This document shows positions 48,101 to 59,580 of a stretch of 64,000 bases of DNA, in pieces (position 1 is the first letter of the stretch; every line of letters starts with the position of its first letter). A program made the position numbers and the translations under genes. This DNA comes from Hydractinia symbiolongicarpus (taxonomy: Eukaryota; Cnidaria; Hydrozoa; Anthoathecata; Hydractiniidae), in NCBI RefSeq assembly GCF_029227915.1, contig NC_079884.1, positions 9,610,001-9,674,000 on the forward strand, in the 5' to 3' direction. The notes beneath the pieces were generated by a model. That model saw nothing but the letters and a program-made list of their open reading frames with translations, was not told where the DNA came from and searched no databases.

Positions 48101-51100
48101 GTGTGTGGGGGCGAGCGCGTGCGATCGCACGCCTCTCACGAAATGGCCTGAACTAGGGTATATGTTTTAGGTTTTTGATAGTAATAAAGATACTGGAAAA
48201 TTATTCAAGTTTAAAATTGGAAAAGGGAAAGTTATTAAGGTAGGAGAAAATTTGCTTTTAATTCCTATCACAGTTTTGTCTTAAAACAAATTTAAATTGA
48301 TCATACGTGATAATAAAGTGTTAGATTATTCATCACTTTTACAGGGATGGGATACTGGTGTAGTTGGGATGAAAAAGGGTTCAAAAAGAATGTTAATAAT
48401 TCCTCCTGGACTGGCTTATGGAGCTAAGGTGAGAATTGACTTGGATTAATTGGATTTAAATTTTTCATTTTTATTAAGATTTAATAGTCCAATTTATTTG
48501 GTTTGTCTTCTATGTCTACCTCAAAAGGTCTAACAGATTGAATATTTATGCTTAATCTCAAATGCAGAAGGCAGAACATTGTTTTATAGAAAATGAAAAA
48601 TGTTTTGAAACCAATTTGTTTATATTTTTTTTAAGATTATTTAGTCAGAATGGCCCCATAGTTCCTATTAGTAAAGTTACAAATGAGGTTCCTGCAGTGT
48701 TACCACAACAACCACAAATATTTGAGCCATTTTTACTACAAGGTTTAACTTTTAAACAAAATTATTTTTTGAGAAAAAAAAGAAAATATTTAGATTGTAT
48801 AATTTTTCATGTGTTTTATATGACAGGCAGTTGGTGACCGAGTACCACCGAATTCAACTTTAATATTTCAAGTTGAGATAACAAGGGTAAGAGATCACTT
48901 TGTTCTCCACAGAAAATTATACAGCTAGTTACAATCTTCGTCAAACTATATTGAGAGAAGACAGCTAATTTCAAAGTTCTTTACCACAAGTAATTGCATA
49001 GGCTATTTTTATATCAGATTCACAAATTTTGAACTTGTTCAGAATGGACTTAGACTTAGGATCACCATGGCTATTTTACACAAATTGCGGGGCCTTCCTG
49101 GGCCCAATGTGGATTATTTTATTGTGCAGGCGTGCTGAAATGTGAATAGCAAATTTTATCAATCCTTTATATATAAATGGCTTCGTGGTGTAGTAGTTAG
49201 AGTGAATTTTGAATGATTTCATGTTTATCCATTAAGGCTGTAGGTCATGCAGTCCAGGAAAGCAACAAAGTTGCATCCCACCCATTCAACATAAACACCC
49301 AGTCCACAGATCTGTAAAGCTAAGGGCAGTTTAAGGTGTTTTAATTGTACAATCTATTTTCAAACTGCAGTATCAATTATCATTCCTGTTTTTTTTACCT
49401 AATAAATGTGTTAAATATCAGAATAATTTATTTTTATTTTCAAGGCTAAATTTGTGAACCCTCAACCAGACAGTGATGCAATATCTGTTGTTTCCTTGGA
49501 TACTGCTACTAAAGAGGAAACGAAGCCACAAAGTCCAAGTAATCCTGAAGTGGATGTTAGTGATGCTGAAAGTCAACAGCCATTAAACACTAATGATAGC
49601 TTAAAGGAAAGAACAAAATCAATATCGGATCAACTATCTAAGGTATTCAAAAATTTGTATGAAAATAATTGTAATGATAGATTTAAACAAATTCATGAGT
49701 ACACTGACCTATTGACCTGTTGCTGTTTGAATGAAATATGATATTAAAGTTTTTGTCATCATACTAAAAGTAAAATTCAAAACTTGTTTTAGACCCCTGA
49801 AAACACAAAATCAAAACTTTTGGAACGAATGTCAAAAATGGGTCAGTCCATCATTCCAACCAATCCAGCACCACAAAAGTCACCTTCACCAGAATCAGTC
49901 GATGGATTGGAAGAAGTTACTCAAGTATACATAAATAATTTTAATTTTTCTCCCGTCCTCTGAAATTTTCCCCTTAAATTTTCTCGAATAATTCTTTCTA
50001 CTTTAATGAATTGAACAAGTGCATTTAAAAATTATTTATTTACTTCAGCCAATTCCAATTGAGCGTCAAAGATCAAACGAGCACCCTCAATCGTCTTTTA
50101 AACCAGATTCACCAAAACCACATTTAAAACCAAAACCAGAACCAGTCCCCCGACCTGTTCAATCGTCCAACCCAGTTACTTTACAACCAGATCCTGCATA
50201 CGCTTCGCAACAACAGCATTATGTACCCCCTAATATGTTCCAACCACAGATGGAACGAAATCAAATGTATCTTCCTCAGCAACAACAACTGTCTTTGTAT
50301 CAGGTTAGTATGTACCTTCAACTGTTTTACTAAATAACAAAGCTGTCTAAGCTGATAAAGAAAATTCATACCATATTGAGAATCAATCCGACTTAGTAAA
50401 AGTTTGATATTTTCAAAAAGGTTGACTTACCGAAAGCTCTGCTAAACTGGGAAATTCGTTAAGTCGAAACTCTTTCTATTCCCCTTGAAGGTAGGAGTCT
50501 ACTGTTTAATAATTTTGTTATAGTCGCCTCAAGCTATGCAAGCAGCAGCAATGCTTGGATTTGCAGCGCTACCTCAACAACAGATGCCACAACCGCAACA
50601 GCCTGCTGCAGGTGCTTCAGCAAATGAGATGAATTTGATGATGACTGATAGTCGGTTAAAACATGCAGAACTAAAGACTGATTTAAGTCGAATGATGGAA
50701 AAAATTGATAATATGACATTAAAGTTGAACATCATTGAGAATGACAACAAGCATTTGCAACAATTACAACCTTCATCACATCAACAACAGCAACAACTTG
50801 TTTATAATCAAGCACCTGAAATGGAAGCCTCCATCTTGATGCAAAATATCACTAGAATCATTAAGGTATGTTACTATTTCCGCAATTTTTCTGGCTTTTT
50901 AACTGACGCTTGTACGATTTTCAGTTGAACTTATGTCCTGGTAGGTCTTAGATGGAAATTTCGTTTGTAAGTGAGTCTTGCTCTGTAGAAAAGTTAAAAT
51001 TAAAAAGGCCATTTGGTAAAAATAAAAGCAAAAATAGAAATGTTATGTACTTTCTGCTTTCAACTGGATTCAACTGGATTCAACTGGATTAAGACTGTTA

Positions 51101-54100
51101 CGTCTGATGGGGAAAAAGGCAACTCTTGCTGATGTTCCTTCTTGTTGGTATTTGTGTTGCTGTTGTTTCAGGAAAATGAAAAACTTCGGTCTGACTGCGA
51201 GGAAAAGAATTTGAAAATCGAGAAACTGAATGAACGCATGACTGATTTACTTACGAAAAATCAAAGGTGTGTTCTCATTATAATAAAAACTTGTTTATAT
51301 CTGCTTGGATATATTAATAATAATAAATTATAAGGTATCTTTTTTTTACATTTTTTGTATGTATTTATCTAGTTTCTTTGAGAAAAGCAACGAGTTGTTA
51401 GCCAACCAAACGGATTCCATGCAAAATACTGCTGCACAAGCCATGGTGAAAGTATCAACGTTAGAACAACAAAATGTAAGTAGTTAATTAAATGTTTTCT
51501 TTAGTATTCATTGTAATCTTTTGATGAAGTGTTTCTTGCACAGGGTTGTCACTAATCATAGAAAGTCGTAAAATTTGATAAGCATAGTCGAAAATCCGGG
51601 CATTTGTTAATATTTAAAAAATTCCTGGACTGGATTTTCAGGTTTGTTTTTTTACTGTTTGTCTTGTCTTTTTTGTATTGAAAAGTTATTTTCATAAAAT
51701 TATTATTTTGGAGACATTATTGGAGATCTCCAATTAGAAGAGAGACAAAAGGGGTCCCTAAAAAGGGTAAACCTTTTCTATTTGACTTAAAAGCTTAAAC
51801 CTACTAGGGGATAACTCTGATTGCGTTAAGATTATTTATCGTCGTGGATAATTCTGGAAACGACATGAATTTACGAAACAATTGTCCTAGAAAAAAAATA
51901 TTTTGAAAGTATTGGATTTTAGATTTACGTCTTTGTTTATATATTTCATACAATTTTTTTATCACACCTGGAAATATTGTTACCTTTATTAATTTTTATT
52001 TAGCTTTAATTACCCAGAAAATTTGTTTTATTGAATAGAATTGTTTTCAAAGTAGGGGGTCGTGGGTTGGGGGATTATCCCATCCCCAAGCATTGAACAC
52101 CACGGCAGGGCAGCAGAAATTTGTTAGTTCTTTTTACCTCGTATAAAAACATCAGTTGATTGTGCATTTAGATAAAATTGGAAACAGAGTTATCCACATT
52201 AAAAACTCAACTTTTACAAGCAGAAAGTAAACAACAAGTTAATGCAAAGAGAAAAGCAGATTTGTTGGTTAGTGTAGAGAATCTCAAACAAGAAGTCAAA
52301 CAGTACAAAGAAAATGCTGACGATGACAATACAACCAATGCTGGTAACCAACCTATTAAATTTTTGTACATGGCAAATTTTTACTCTGTCGAAGGGTTTA
52401 TTATTTCTTTATCAAAGCCGCTTTTTTCAATAAAAAAAGTTGTTTTCTTAAAAATATCAAACCAAAAAATTACCTTCTATTTGTAAAGGATTATTTTTAA
52501 TCGCTTTGGCTTTATATCGCTCTTGCTACGTATGGCATTGTTAACTGCAGCAAACTATATATATATTCTCGCGAGAAGGAAAGAGAAACTTTTGTGCACA
52601 AAGCTGGCAAATTTTTTTCCTGCCGTATATGTTGCCGACAATTTTAGACTTGAAATGCATGTTCTCCTCAATTTTAATGTATGACAGATCTTGTTTTACT
52701 GTAACACCTGGTGTATCTTTATATATTAATCTTGATATAAGTCCAGACTAGTTTAGGTACTGCCAGTCTAGTTGCATCTCTTTAATATTTGCTTTTATGT
52801 CTATGTAAACAGAACACGAAGCTGTTGTTGCCGAACTTAAGGAGAAGTTAAAACGAGAAAAGAAGGAACAGAAACAAGTTCGACTTCAGCTCGAACAACT
52901 TGATGAAGAACAGTCCGAATTAAGGCAAGAGAGAGATTCGTTAAACAAAGCGTTGAATGACTTGAAGAAGAAAAGAAAGGACGATAAAACGAAACACGAG
53001 GAAGAACTTGAAGAAGCAAAAACACAGCATGAGGTATCCTGATCTATTTTGAAAACATGATATGCGAGCTGCGAATGTACACACATGAGGAGAAGATTTT
53101 AAAATGTTGTAATTTGTTATAGGATGAATTGAAATCTTTGAAGCAGCGTTACAAAAAAACTGCCGGTACCGAGACCGAAAAGGTAAACAAATAAAAGTTT
53201 CACTCACTCACACACTCTGTGTTTAACGTTCTTGTTTCCCGTGTTGCGAGGGTTGAACAGTTTAGAAACAATGCTTTGGATAAAACCTTGAATCCATCCT
53301 TAAAATAATTTTTGTTTGCCGTAACTCGAGCTACCCTGACAAAGTATTGCCGACCCTAAAAATTATACTTTGATAAAATGAAAAAAAAGTGAGAGATTAT
53401 TTCTTTTTGATAAAACTTACCAATGCCTGACCCTTGAACTAAAAATCGACTGTCTTGTCGCAATTTTAGTGTTCATCCTTGCATATTTTTTTTTTCATGT
53501 CGATATTTACATCTACATTTTTTGCTTTTGTATTTCAAAATGCACGCCACATCATCAGAAAATAAACTGATTCTTGTTCAACCACCTCTTACACAGTCCT
53601 AGGGGCAGGGGCAGGGGCAGTTGCAAGTGCGAGTGCAGCAGTAACATTTTTATTTAAAACTCGGGGTAATTTTTGGTACTGAAAATAATTTACTTTTATT
53701 GACATGTGACGTCACCCCAAAAATTTAATGAGTTCATCTTTATTTCGTGTATCAGGCTTTTATTAATTTTAAAGTTATACAGAACTATTTTTCTGCAGTA
53801 AAATGCTATATTTGTTTTTTTATGTACTATAGTATTTTCTGATGTTTCTAATGAAGATATTTTTGCTTCAAACAGTGGCGTAACAGGAAAGTTTTCTTGT
53901 AATTCAGTAAATGCTAAGATGGCTATGGCTTGTTTGAGTAATATCAAAGAGACTCAACAAATATATCTGGAAAGATAAATAAAATACATTTCACCGTAAT
54001 TTTAAGCTGTGGCCATGCGAGTAGTGAATAAGTTTGTATGTTTAGCCCTACGCTCAGATATCGTGTTGTATGCCTTGAAACCTTTTGTTACATTTCTGCT

Positions 54101-57100
54101 TTTAAGCTTGCAAAACTGGAAGAAGAACTAACCAATCAGTTGAACACGCAGAAACAAAAAGAATTGAAAACTTTGACGGCGAAACATGACGAGATTGTAA
54201 AAGAGTTGACAGCTGAGAAAGAACTGTTAAAAGAAGAAGTTGACACAATCCAACAAAAGGTATCACTGACACTTTTTTTTTGTAGTTACTTTTTTAATTC
54301 TACGGTAACGGGTGTTATTCTTCCTTCACAGCTTACCGCCCAATCAAAACAGGCTAAATTAACAGATGAAACGAAAGTGGACAGTGAAAAATTTGCTCAG
54401 ATCAAAGAAGAAAATATTAGGTTATTAAAAGAAATAGAAACTTTAAAAGAGGTATTTTTATTAATTTTTAAGATATGCTTATTTTTTTTTTATAAAGAGT
54501 TCGCAGCTGCGGTACTTTTTTTTAAGTATTCATTCATTTTGGTAGAGTGGCACAAGCAAACATAGTACAAAAATTAATTAATTCGATTCTTTTTCCTTGC
54601 TAGATGAGCGCTAATGAAGATTCCACAGAAATTCTTACAAACGAAATCGAAGTTTTAAAAGACAGTTTGTCTGTTTTGAATGATTCAAATGTTAAGGTTA
54701 GTTGTCATGGTTATATTGTGACGTTTTTTTACGTAATTGATTTATTGATTAAAAACAGTTATTTTTTATGTTACCGTAATTGACGGAACAAGCGCCCCCT
54801 GCCGAATAAACCCCCCTGCTGGAATAAGCGCCCCCTCAGAGTCATTTTTTTCAATAAGCGCCTCTGCTTGAATAAGCGCCCCTCCATCCATACCGACAGG
54901 AGGCGCTTATTTCATCACACGGTTATCAAAAAGGGGCGCTTATTTGGAACAAGGCATAAAATACAATGATTAATACAACGTTTTGTTTAAATGTATTTTA
55001 CTAAACAATGAGAATAACGTTGTCACAGCAACACCGGAGTTTCTCACAGTCGATTCAGACCAGGAAGACGAAGACAGAGCATTGAAATAAATTAATTTTT
55101 GTTCAGATGTTGTTCGTTAGAAGTGAAAAGAATGAAATGAAATGACACATTTTACTGTTTTTTATTTTAGTAAAGTTAATAAGCGCCCCTGCTTAAATTA
55201 ACGCCCCTGCCGAATAAACGCCCCTCCTAAACATAAAAATTTTAAAAAAAAACGCCCTGGGCGCTTACTTCGTCATTTAGGGTATACCACGATAGTATTT
55301 TTACACCTGGTAACATTGTATGGAACTTAAAGGGTTTACAGTTTTTATAGAATACTAAGAAAAAGCTAAAGTATCTTCAGACGTTGTGGATTTTACTTAC
55401 TTACTTTATGTTTCTAGTTGAAAGAAGAAAGCGACGTTTTGCAGCGAAAAGCGAAAGATTTGGAACAGGAATGTGACGAAGCAAAAACTACAATCGAAAA
55501 TTTAAAAACAGTGTGTTCTTTCGCCTTTTTAATATTTTTTATTTTTATTTTTTATTTTTTTACTCTGGAATATTCCAGGCTTCGACAAATAGAAATTCAG
55601 ATTATACTCGCATTATTTTAAGGAAAACCTAAAAAGTATTTTTCTGCCCTCAAGAGTTTTTTTATTTCAGGTTCGTAGGTTCACATTTTTTACATTTTTT
55701 TTAGAAATGTGACGTTGCGTATGACAAAGGAATTCAAGATGGTAGAGAAAACGTGAAGACTATTTCGCATGCTTCCTACCAACGGGGACTGGAAGAAGGA
55801 AAAAATATTTCGGAAGCTAACGAATCCGAAAATAAAGTTAGTGAAGCCGAAGTGACTGAAAAAGTAAGTTTCAAGTGTTGTACATGTGACGTAATTGTGA
55901 AAACATCTGTTAGAATATAACGTATTAATCTCATCGGATGTCGTGGTAAATTGTGGAAAAGGCTTGTGTAATGTTTTCTTGGGGCGTCCATTTAGGAGGC
56001 GTTAGAACGGGATGGGTTATTAGTATATGAAGACGTTTGAGCTCATTTTGAAGTAGAAATAAAAAATTTGAAGAAATTTACGCCCAATTGTGGAAATTAT
56101 TCGAGACATGAGTTCCATCATCTGCAAGCGTTCTAGCTAGAAATATCAGTTTTGTTGTTTGTATTTTAAAGAGAATTTTCATACATGTCTCTTTAGATAA
56201 AGAAAGTTATGAATTCAGTCTTCTTCAAACTTCGCTCCGAATTTGAAGCCGATGAATCTTACATGGGCAAACAAGTTGTTATTTCCATCTTGGACACAAT
56301 CAAGGTAATATTTTTTTTGTTTGAAGTTTATTACAGCATATTATCTAACCTAAGTACCAAAATGTTTTATTTCGCGAATTTTCACCTGTTTTCATCAACC
56401 GCAAAATTTAAAGTTTTGTTTCCATCTGAATGCATTGTTTGCTATAGCACAAAAAGCTCACGAGCTTTTAATTTAGCGCGTGTGCACCTGGGCAAAGTCC
56501 ATCATTTTTTTCAACGTGCGCAGGCTCTAACAAAAAAATCGAAATGAGCTTCATTCCGTCAAATTTTTGTTTCTACAAGTAAAACTTTATTTCGTAGCGC
56601 TTGTCCTTTGTGTTTTAAAAACTTTATGTTAACATTCCGTTCTTGTTGCATTGGATATGAGTAATGTCCAATCCGTTTTTGTCATGTAGGAAGTCACTCT
56701 GCAGATAACTTCAAAAGATGAAGACGAAAGTGAAAGTGAGGAAGAGGATGAATCAGAAGAAGAAGAATCAGAAAAAGAAAAAGAAAAAGAAGAATCAGAA
56801 AAAGAAGAAGAAAAAGAAGAAGAAGAAGAATCGGAAGAAGAACAAGAAGAAACTAAAGAAGAAGAAAAGGAGAAAGAAAAGAAAATAACAGAGGAAGGGA
56901 CAGCGACAGCGGAGGAACTGACAGCAGAAGAGAAAGGAACAGATGAAGTGGACGACGAAAATGATAAAGTTGATGCCCCTAATGAAAGTGATGAAGAACA
57001 ATATGCTACCGACGAAGGGGAGTCTGTAAATGAAATGTCTCCCACTCCTAATGAAGCAACTGTGGGTGAAAGTAAAGTGCTAAGTGATACAGACCATAAT

Positions 57101-57802
57101 GTTGATAAAGCGGGTAGAGAAACGAAAAATGAGATTGAGGAGGATGATAAATCGGAAAAAACGGATGATGTGGAATATAGCAAGCAGCCTACCAACATGG
57201 AAGAAGCGGTTACCGATGGAGGAGATAATGTTGAAGTAAACGACACTGAACCTTTAGAGAAGGTTTCAAGCGAAAAGGAGGCCCAAAGCAGTGATAACGC
57301 AAAAGATGTTGAAGAACTGGGAAAAAATCAGAAAAGTGTTTTGGAAGAAGTCGGTCTGGACAGCTCATTATTTGGTAGCACGCCGGAATTGCCTGACGTA
57401 TTGCCTGAAGCTGAGTCTGAAGTGCCTACTGAAACGCCGACAGTGGAACTACCTAAGAAGGATGAAAGCTCTTTATTCTTCTCCAGTGAAGAAACGAAAA
57501 CAGTTGAAGAAACGAAGGGAGATGGAAATGAAGAAAATGAAAAGAAGGAGAAGAAAGAAAAGCCTTCCCTGTTTGATGATGATGACGATGATGATTTTTT
57601 TGTCAAAGTAGGTTTTTCTGTTGTTGATGTTTGTTTTGTTTTGTTTGTTTGACTGTCGCAGTTACCTTATATTTAATTCTGATACTTTGTAATGCAAAAA
57701 GTGTCGTGTATTTAGAAAACGTCATCGCAAAAGGCGTCTGCTTTCAGTCGTAGCCCTCCTCCGTTGTTTGAAGATGATGACGACGATACAAATTGGATCT
57801 AG
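42115..57802 (+). CDS. FKBP15: FK506-binding protein 15 (WAFL)
   Basis: Twenty-seven exons join in frame (4146 nt, 1381 aa): 42115..42179, 42428..42522, 42954..43029, 43463..43532, 46039..46113, 46390..46488, 46687..46830, 48171..48239, 48345..48428, 48827..48886, 49445..49642, 49793..49924, 50049..50303, 50524..50865, 51172..51266, 51373..51475, 52172..52343, 52813..53033, 53123..53182, 54107..54259, 54332..54451, 54604..54696, 55418..55510, 55705..55863, 56197..56304, 56690..57607, 57716..57802. It is an early-endosome protein linking actin/WASP-type machinery to trafficking. Order: N-terminus with GNESLKYTAPKQP, a WH1-like region (about 70-160), an FKBP domain (about 188-279), a Pro/Gln-rich linker, about 500 residues of coiled coil, the conserved block FFKLRSEFEADESYMG, and a long Glu/Lys tail ending PPLFEDDDDDTNWI. 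The start ATG follows from family alignment. Human FKBP15 is about 1220 aa; the extra length is mainly the acidic tail. Confidence 0.94.
43878..44460. repeat. tandem repeat block, FKBP15 intron 4
   Basis: About eight units built on ATAATGCACTTCAATGG, then ACGACAAGCTTGAATGTC, then TCCCACGGCAT. Inner units are about 53-75 bp; the two first and the last unit are longer (about 110 bp) because they carry an extra segment with CAATGACATGTACATC and GGCTGCACTCC. The longer type brackets the shorter type. Confidence 0.8.
44750..45600 (-). pseudogene. broken tyrosine recombinase
   Basis: Two minus-strand frames carry consecutive parts of a phage-integrase-fold tyrosine recombinase. 45539..44958 has the N-terminal SAM-like region (YSTIKVYLCGIQYQS), the box-I Arg (FGLLRVSEYV) and the SSKTDPFRKT beta-hairpin. 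45085..44750 has box II HSFRIGGASAAA, then ILGRWSSDCYRRYI with the nucleophilic Tyr. All catalytic positions are visible, but a frameshift plus an apparent short deletion separates GPWFVLSTGEFV from the HSFR block, so the enzyme is dead. Such genes are carried by DIRS/Ngaro, Crypton and related elements; I cannot tell which. No reverse transcriptase is next to it. Confidence 0.78.
46884..48150. mobile_element. hAT-like non-autonomous element, FKBP15 intron 7
   Basis: Ends CAGGCCATTTTGTAAGA and (inverse) CAGGCCATTTCGTGAGA, both followed inward by GGCGTGCG and CACACACG blocks. The element is bounded by identical hexamers aactag at 46878-46883 and 48151-48156. CAGG termini suggest hAT, although hAT target duplications are usually 8 bp. 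The 1267-bp body shows no transposase frame. Confidence 0.7.
54772..55284. mobile_element. GC-rich TIR repeat, FKBP15 intron 22
   Basis: TACCGTAATTGACGGAACAA at the left mirrors TACCCTAAATGACGAAGTAA read inward from the right. Inside, the motif AATAAGCGCCCC recurs about nine times in both orientations (left cluster 54789-54945, right cluster 55188-55266) around an AT-rich core. It could be one element or two nested copies. No coding capacity. Confidence 0.6.
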
Positions 57803-59005
57803 CGTAACTTTAGTGACTTTTTATATATTTTTTTACATATAAAGTTTTGCAATTATTAAATACAATTAGATATAATGGAATGAAGAATATAAGATAGTGA
57901 GACTTTTTAGTTAATAACAACTTGATTACGCCCTAAATATGTTAAAGATATGATCATTCCTTTTATAGTTCGCAAAAGTTTCCACAACTATCAAGAGTAA
58001 AAAGGGATTAACTTCAGGGTTTTTGAAAAAATATAGATGCATTTAGAACGCTGATTGTGCAGTATTCTTTTTTTACGAAGGTATATTTTCACGCGCATTA
58101 ATTTTACGCGGAAACGTTTTGTGCGTATGCGCGAAGATAATAATCTACCCAAAGTGGTACTAATTTTCACGAATAAGTTTGCAGTGTTTTGTTAATAAGA
58201 TGTCAACCGCCGAAGTCAATAAAATATTCAATTATTTTTTCCATGAAGTGATTCAATCAGGATGTTACTCGTATTAGTTTTATATTGAAATGTTTGTACA
58301 TAATTCTTATAACTTAGTTACTTTTCATTTATAATTAATATATCTATAATTTTTTCAAATAGACAACTTCGCCTAGATGTGGAATATCTTTTTAACTGGA
58401 ACATTAAATCAACGAAAAACCTTTTTTCCCAGGCCCTATTGACTTTTTGACATCGACATTTAGGCAAGAAACTGGTAAGAAAACAAAAGGGTCAACTTTA
58501 TTGAAACTCGCAATGTGTTACTTTTTGGACCTACCTGGCACAGGTATGGCCCTATAAAATCACCTGTATCCGTCTGTCCGTTACCAGCTTTTCTACACAA
58601 TTGACCCTCAAATCAGTCAGTTATTTAAGAATTTTTTCCCGGTCCGTTCAACATACGGGTTTTCGAACTTTTCCAATGTTTTCAATAGATCTATCCAGGT
58701 AGATGTATTGAAGTTTCGCTTGTTTTTTCTGTAACAGCTTTTTGTGGTATCAAATGAGTCAATTTAAGTCAAGCGTTTAAGGTCTTCTTGCAGAATGGAC
58801 CAAATATTTCTTTAAAAAAAAACAATGAAAAGGAAATTCAAGATGAGGTAAAAACAATTTATAATTTATTTTGTTAAATGCTACACTTTCAAATATACGT
58901 CTTAAACAAAATAAATATCTGTTTGCAGCTGCAGTGAAGAGAGTGCCAGTGTGAAACTACCAACGTCTACACGATATATTTCAGAGTCGAAGTGCATCTT
59001 TATTC
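57803..59005. other. FKBP15 3' flank
   Basis: Contains the FKBP15 3' UTR. No gene was recognised. Two short splice-like stretches (58795-58850 and 58927-58990) do not form a convincing coding frame. Confidence 0.45.
57855..57860 (+). terminator. possible FKBP15 poly(A) signal
   Basis: ATTAAA, the common AATAAA variant, lies about 53 bases after the FKBP15 stop codon. Confidence 0.3.
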
Positions 59006-59314
59006 TCAAACAGCAGCAGTAGCTACTCCTGAGAAAGAAAGTGTAAAATTATCCTGCTTTCCAAAGCTTATCACTGAAGTTCGATTGCCGTGTATACCAC
59101 GTGATGACCTCGACACATTGTCGTCAGATGACGTTTCGTCGTCGTCGTCATTCTCAGTTTTAAATTTTCTATTTGGAAACAGTTTTTTCAGGAGTGGCAG
59201 TACGCACAAGTGTCTTCCTTCGTTAAAGAGAAATGCAATGAAAGTGAAGAAGATGAATGCACCGATAACTCCAAAAAGAAAGAAGTCGGCTTTTTCTTTA
59301 TCTGTCGTCGTCAT
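59006..59314 (-). CDS. small single-pass membrane protein, hypothetical
   Basis: An uninterrupted 102-codon frame from ATG (59314) to TGA (59006). The translation starts MTTTDKEKAD, has one strongly hydrophobic segment at residues 11-30 (FFLFGVIGAFIFFTFIAFLF), a Lys/Arg-rich stretch just after it (LLKKLFPNRKFK), an acidic/Ser run (NDDDDETSSDD) and a Ser/Thr tail. This layout looks like a real type III or signal-anchor microprotein rather than chance, but I know no homologue. The opposite strand is also open over much of the same stretch, lacks a hydrophobic segment and is less plausible. It could be a terminal exon of a longer gene. Confidence 0.4.
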   Translation of the reverse strand: MTTTDKEKADFFLFGVIGAFIFFTFIAFLFNEGRHLCVLPLLKKLFPNRKFKTENDDDDETSSDDNVSRSSRGIHGNRTSVISFGKQDNFTLSFSGVATAAV

Positions 59315-59512
59315 CTTTAATTTGAAGCCAAAATGTCGATTTTTTTCAAAGCATACCTAAAAAGACGAATGCTTTTACTTTTGAACCTGACCACTAGAAG
59401 AAAAAAATTTATCTTAACAACAAGAGAAGTACTTTAAATAACAGGATTGATTGTAAACGACACTTGAACCTCAAACCAATGTAAGTAATGATCACTTTTA
59501 AGATGCGCCGCT

Positions 59513-59580
59513 GAAGTGTTTTGTTGTTACGAGAAGTGTTTCGTTGTTACGAGAAGTGTTTCGTTGTTACGAGAAAGTGT
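59513..59580. repeat. 20-bp tandem repeat, three copies
   Basis: CGTTGTTACGAGAAGTGTTT repeated about three times with almost no divergence. It generates the start of a spurious plus-strand frame. Confidence 0.7.

Noticed and set aside
49183-49330. tRNA-like head (GGCTTCGTGGTGTAGTAGTTAG) in FKBP15 intron 10
   Set aside because: A-box-like only; no clear B box, no second copy in the window and no cloverleaf, so neither a tRNA gene nor a SINE can be supported.
56629-57246. Ser-rich 205-codon minus-strand frame
   Set aside because: It is the mirror of the Glu/Lys-rich FKBP15 exon 26, whose purine-rich codons read as Ser/Phe on the other strand.
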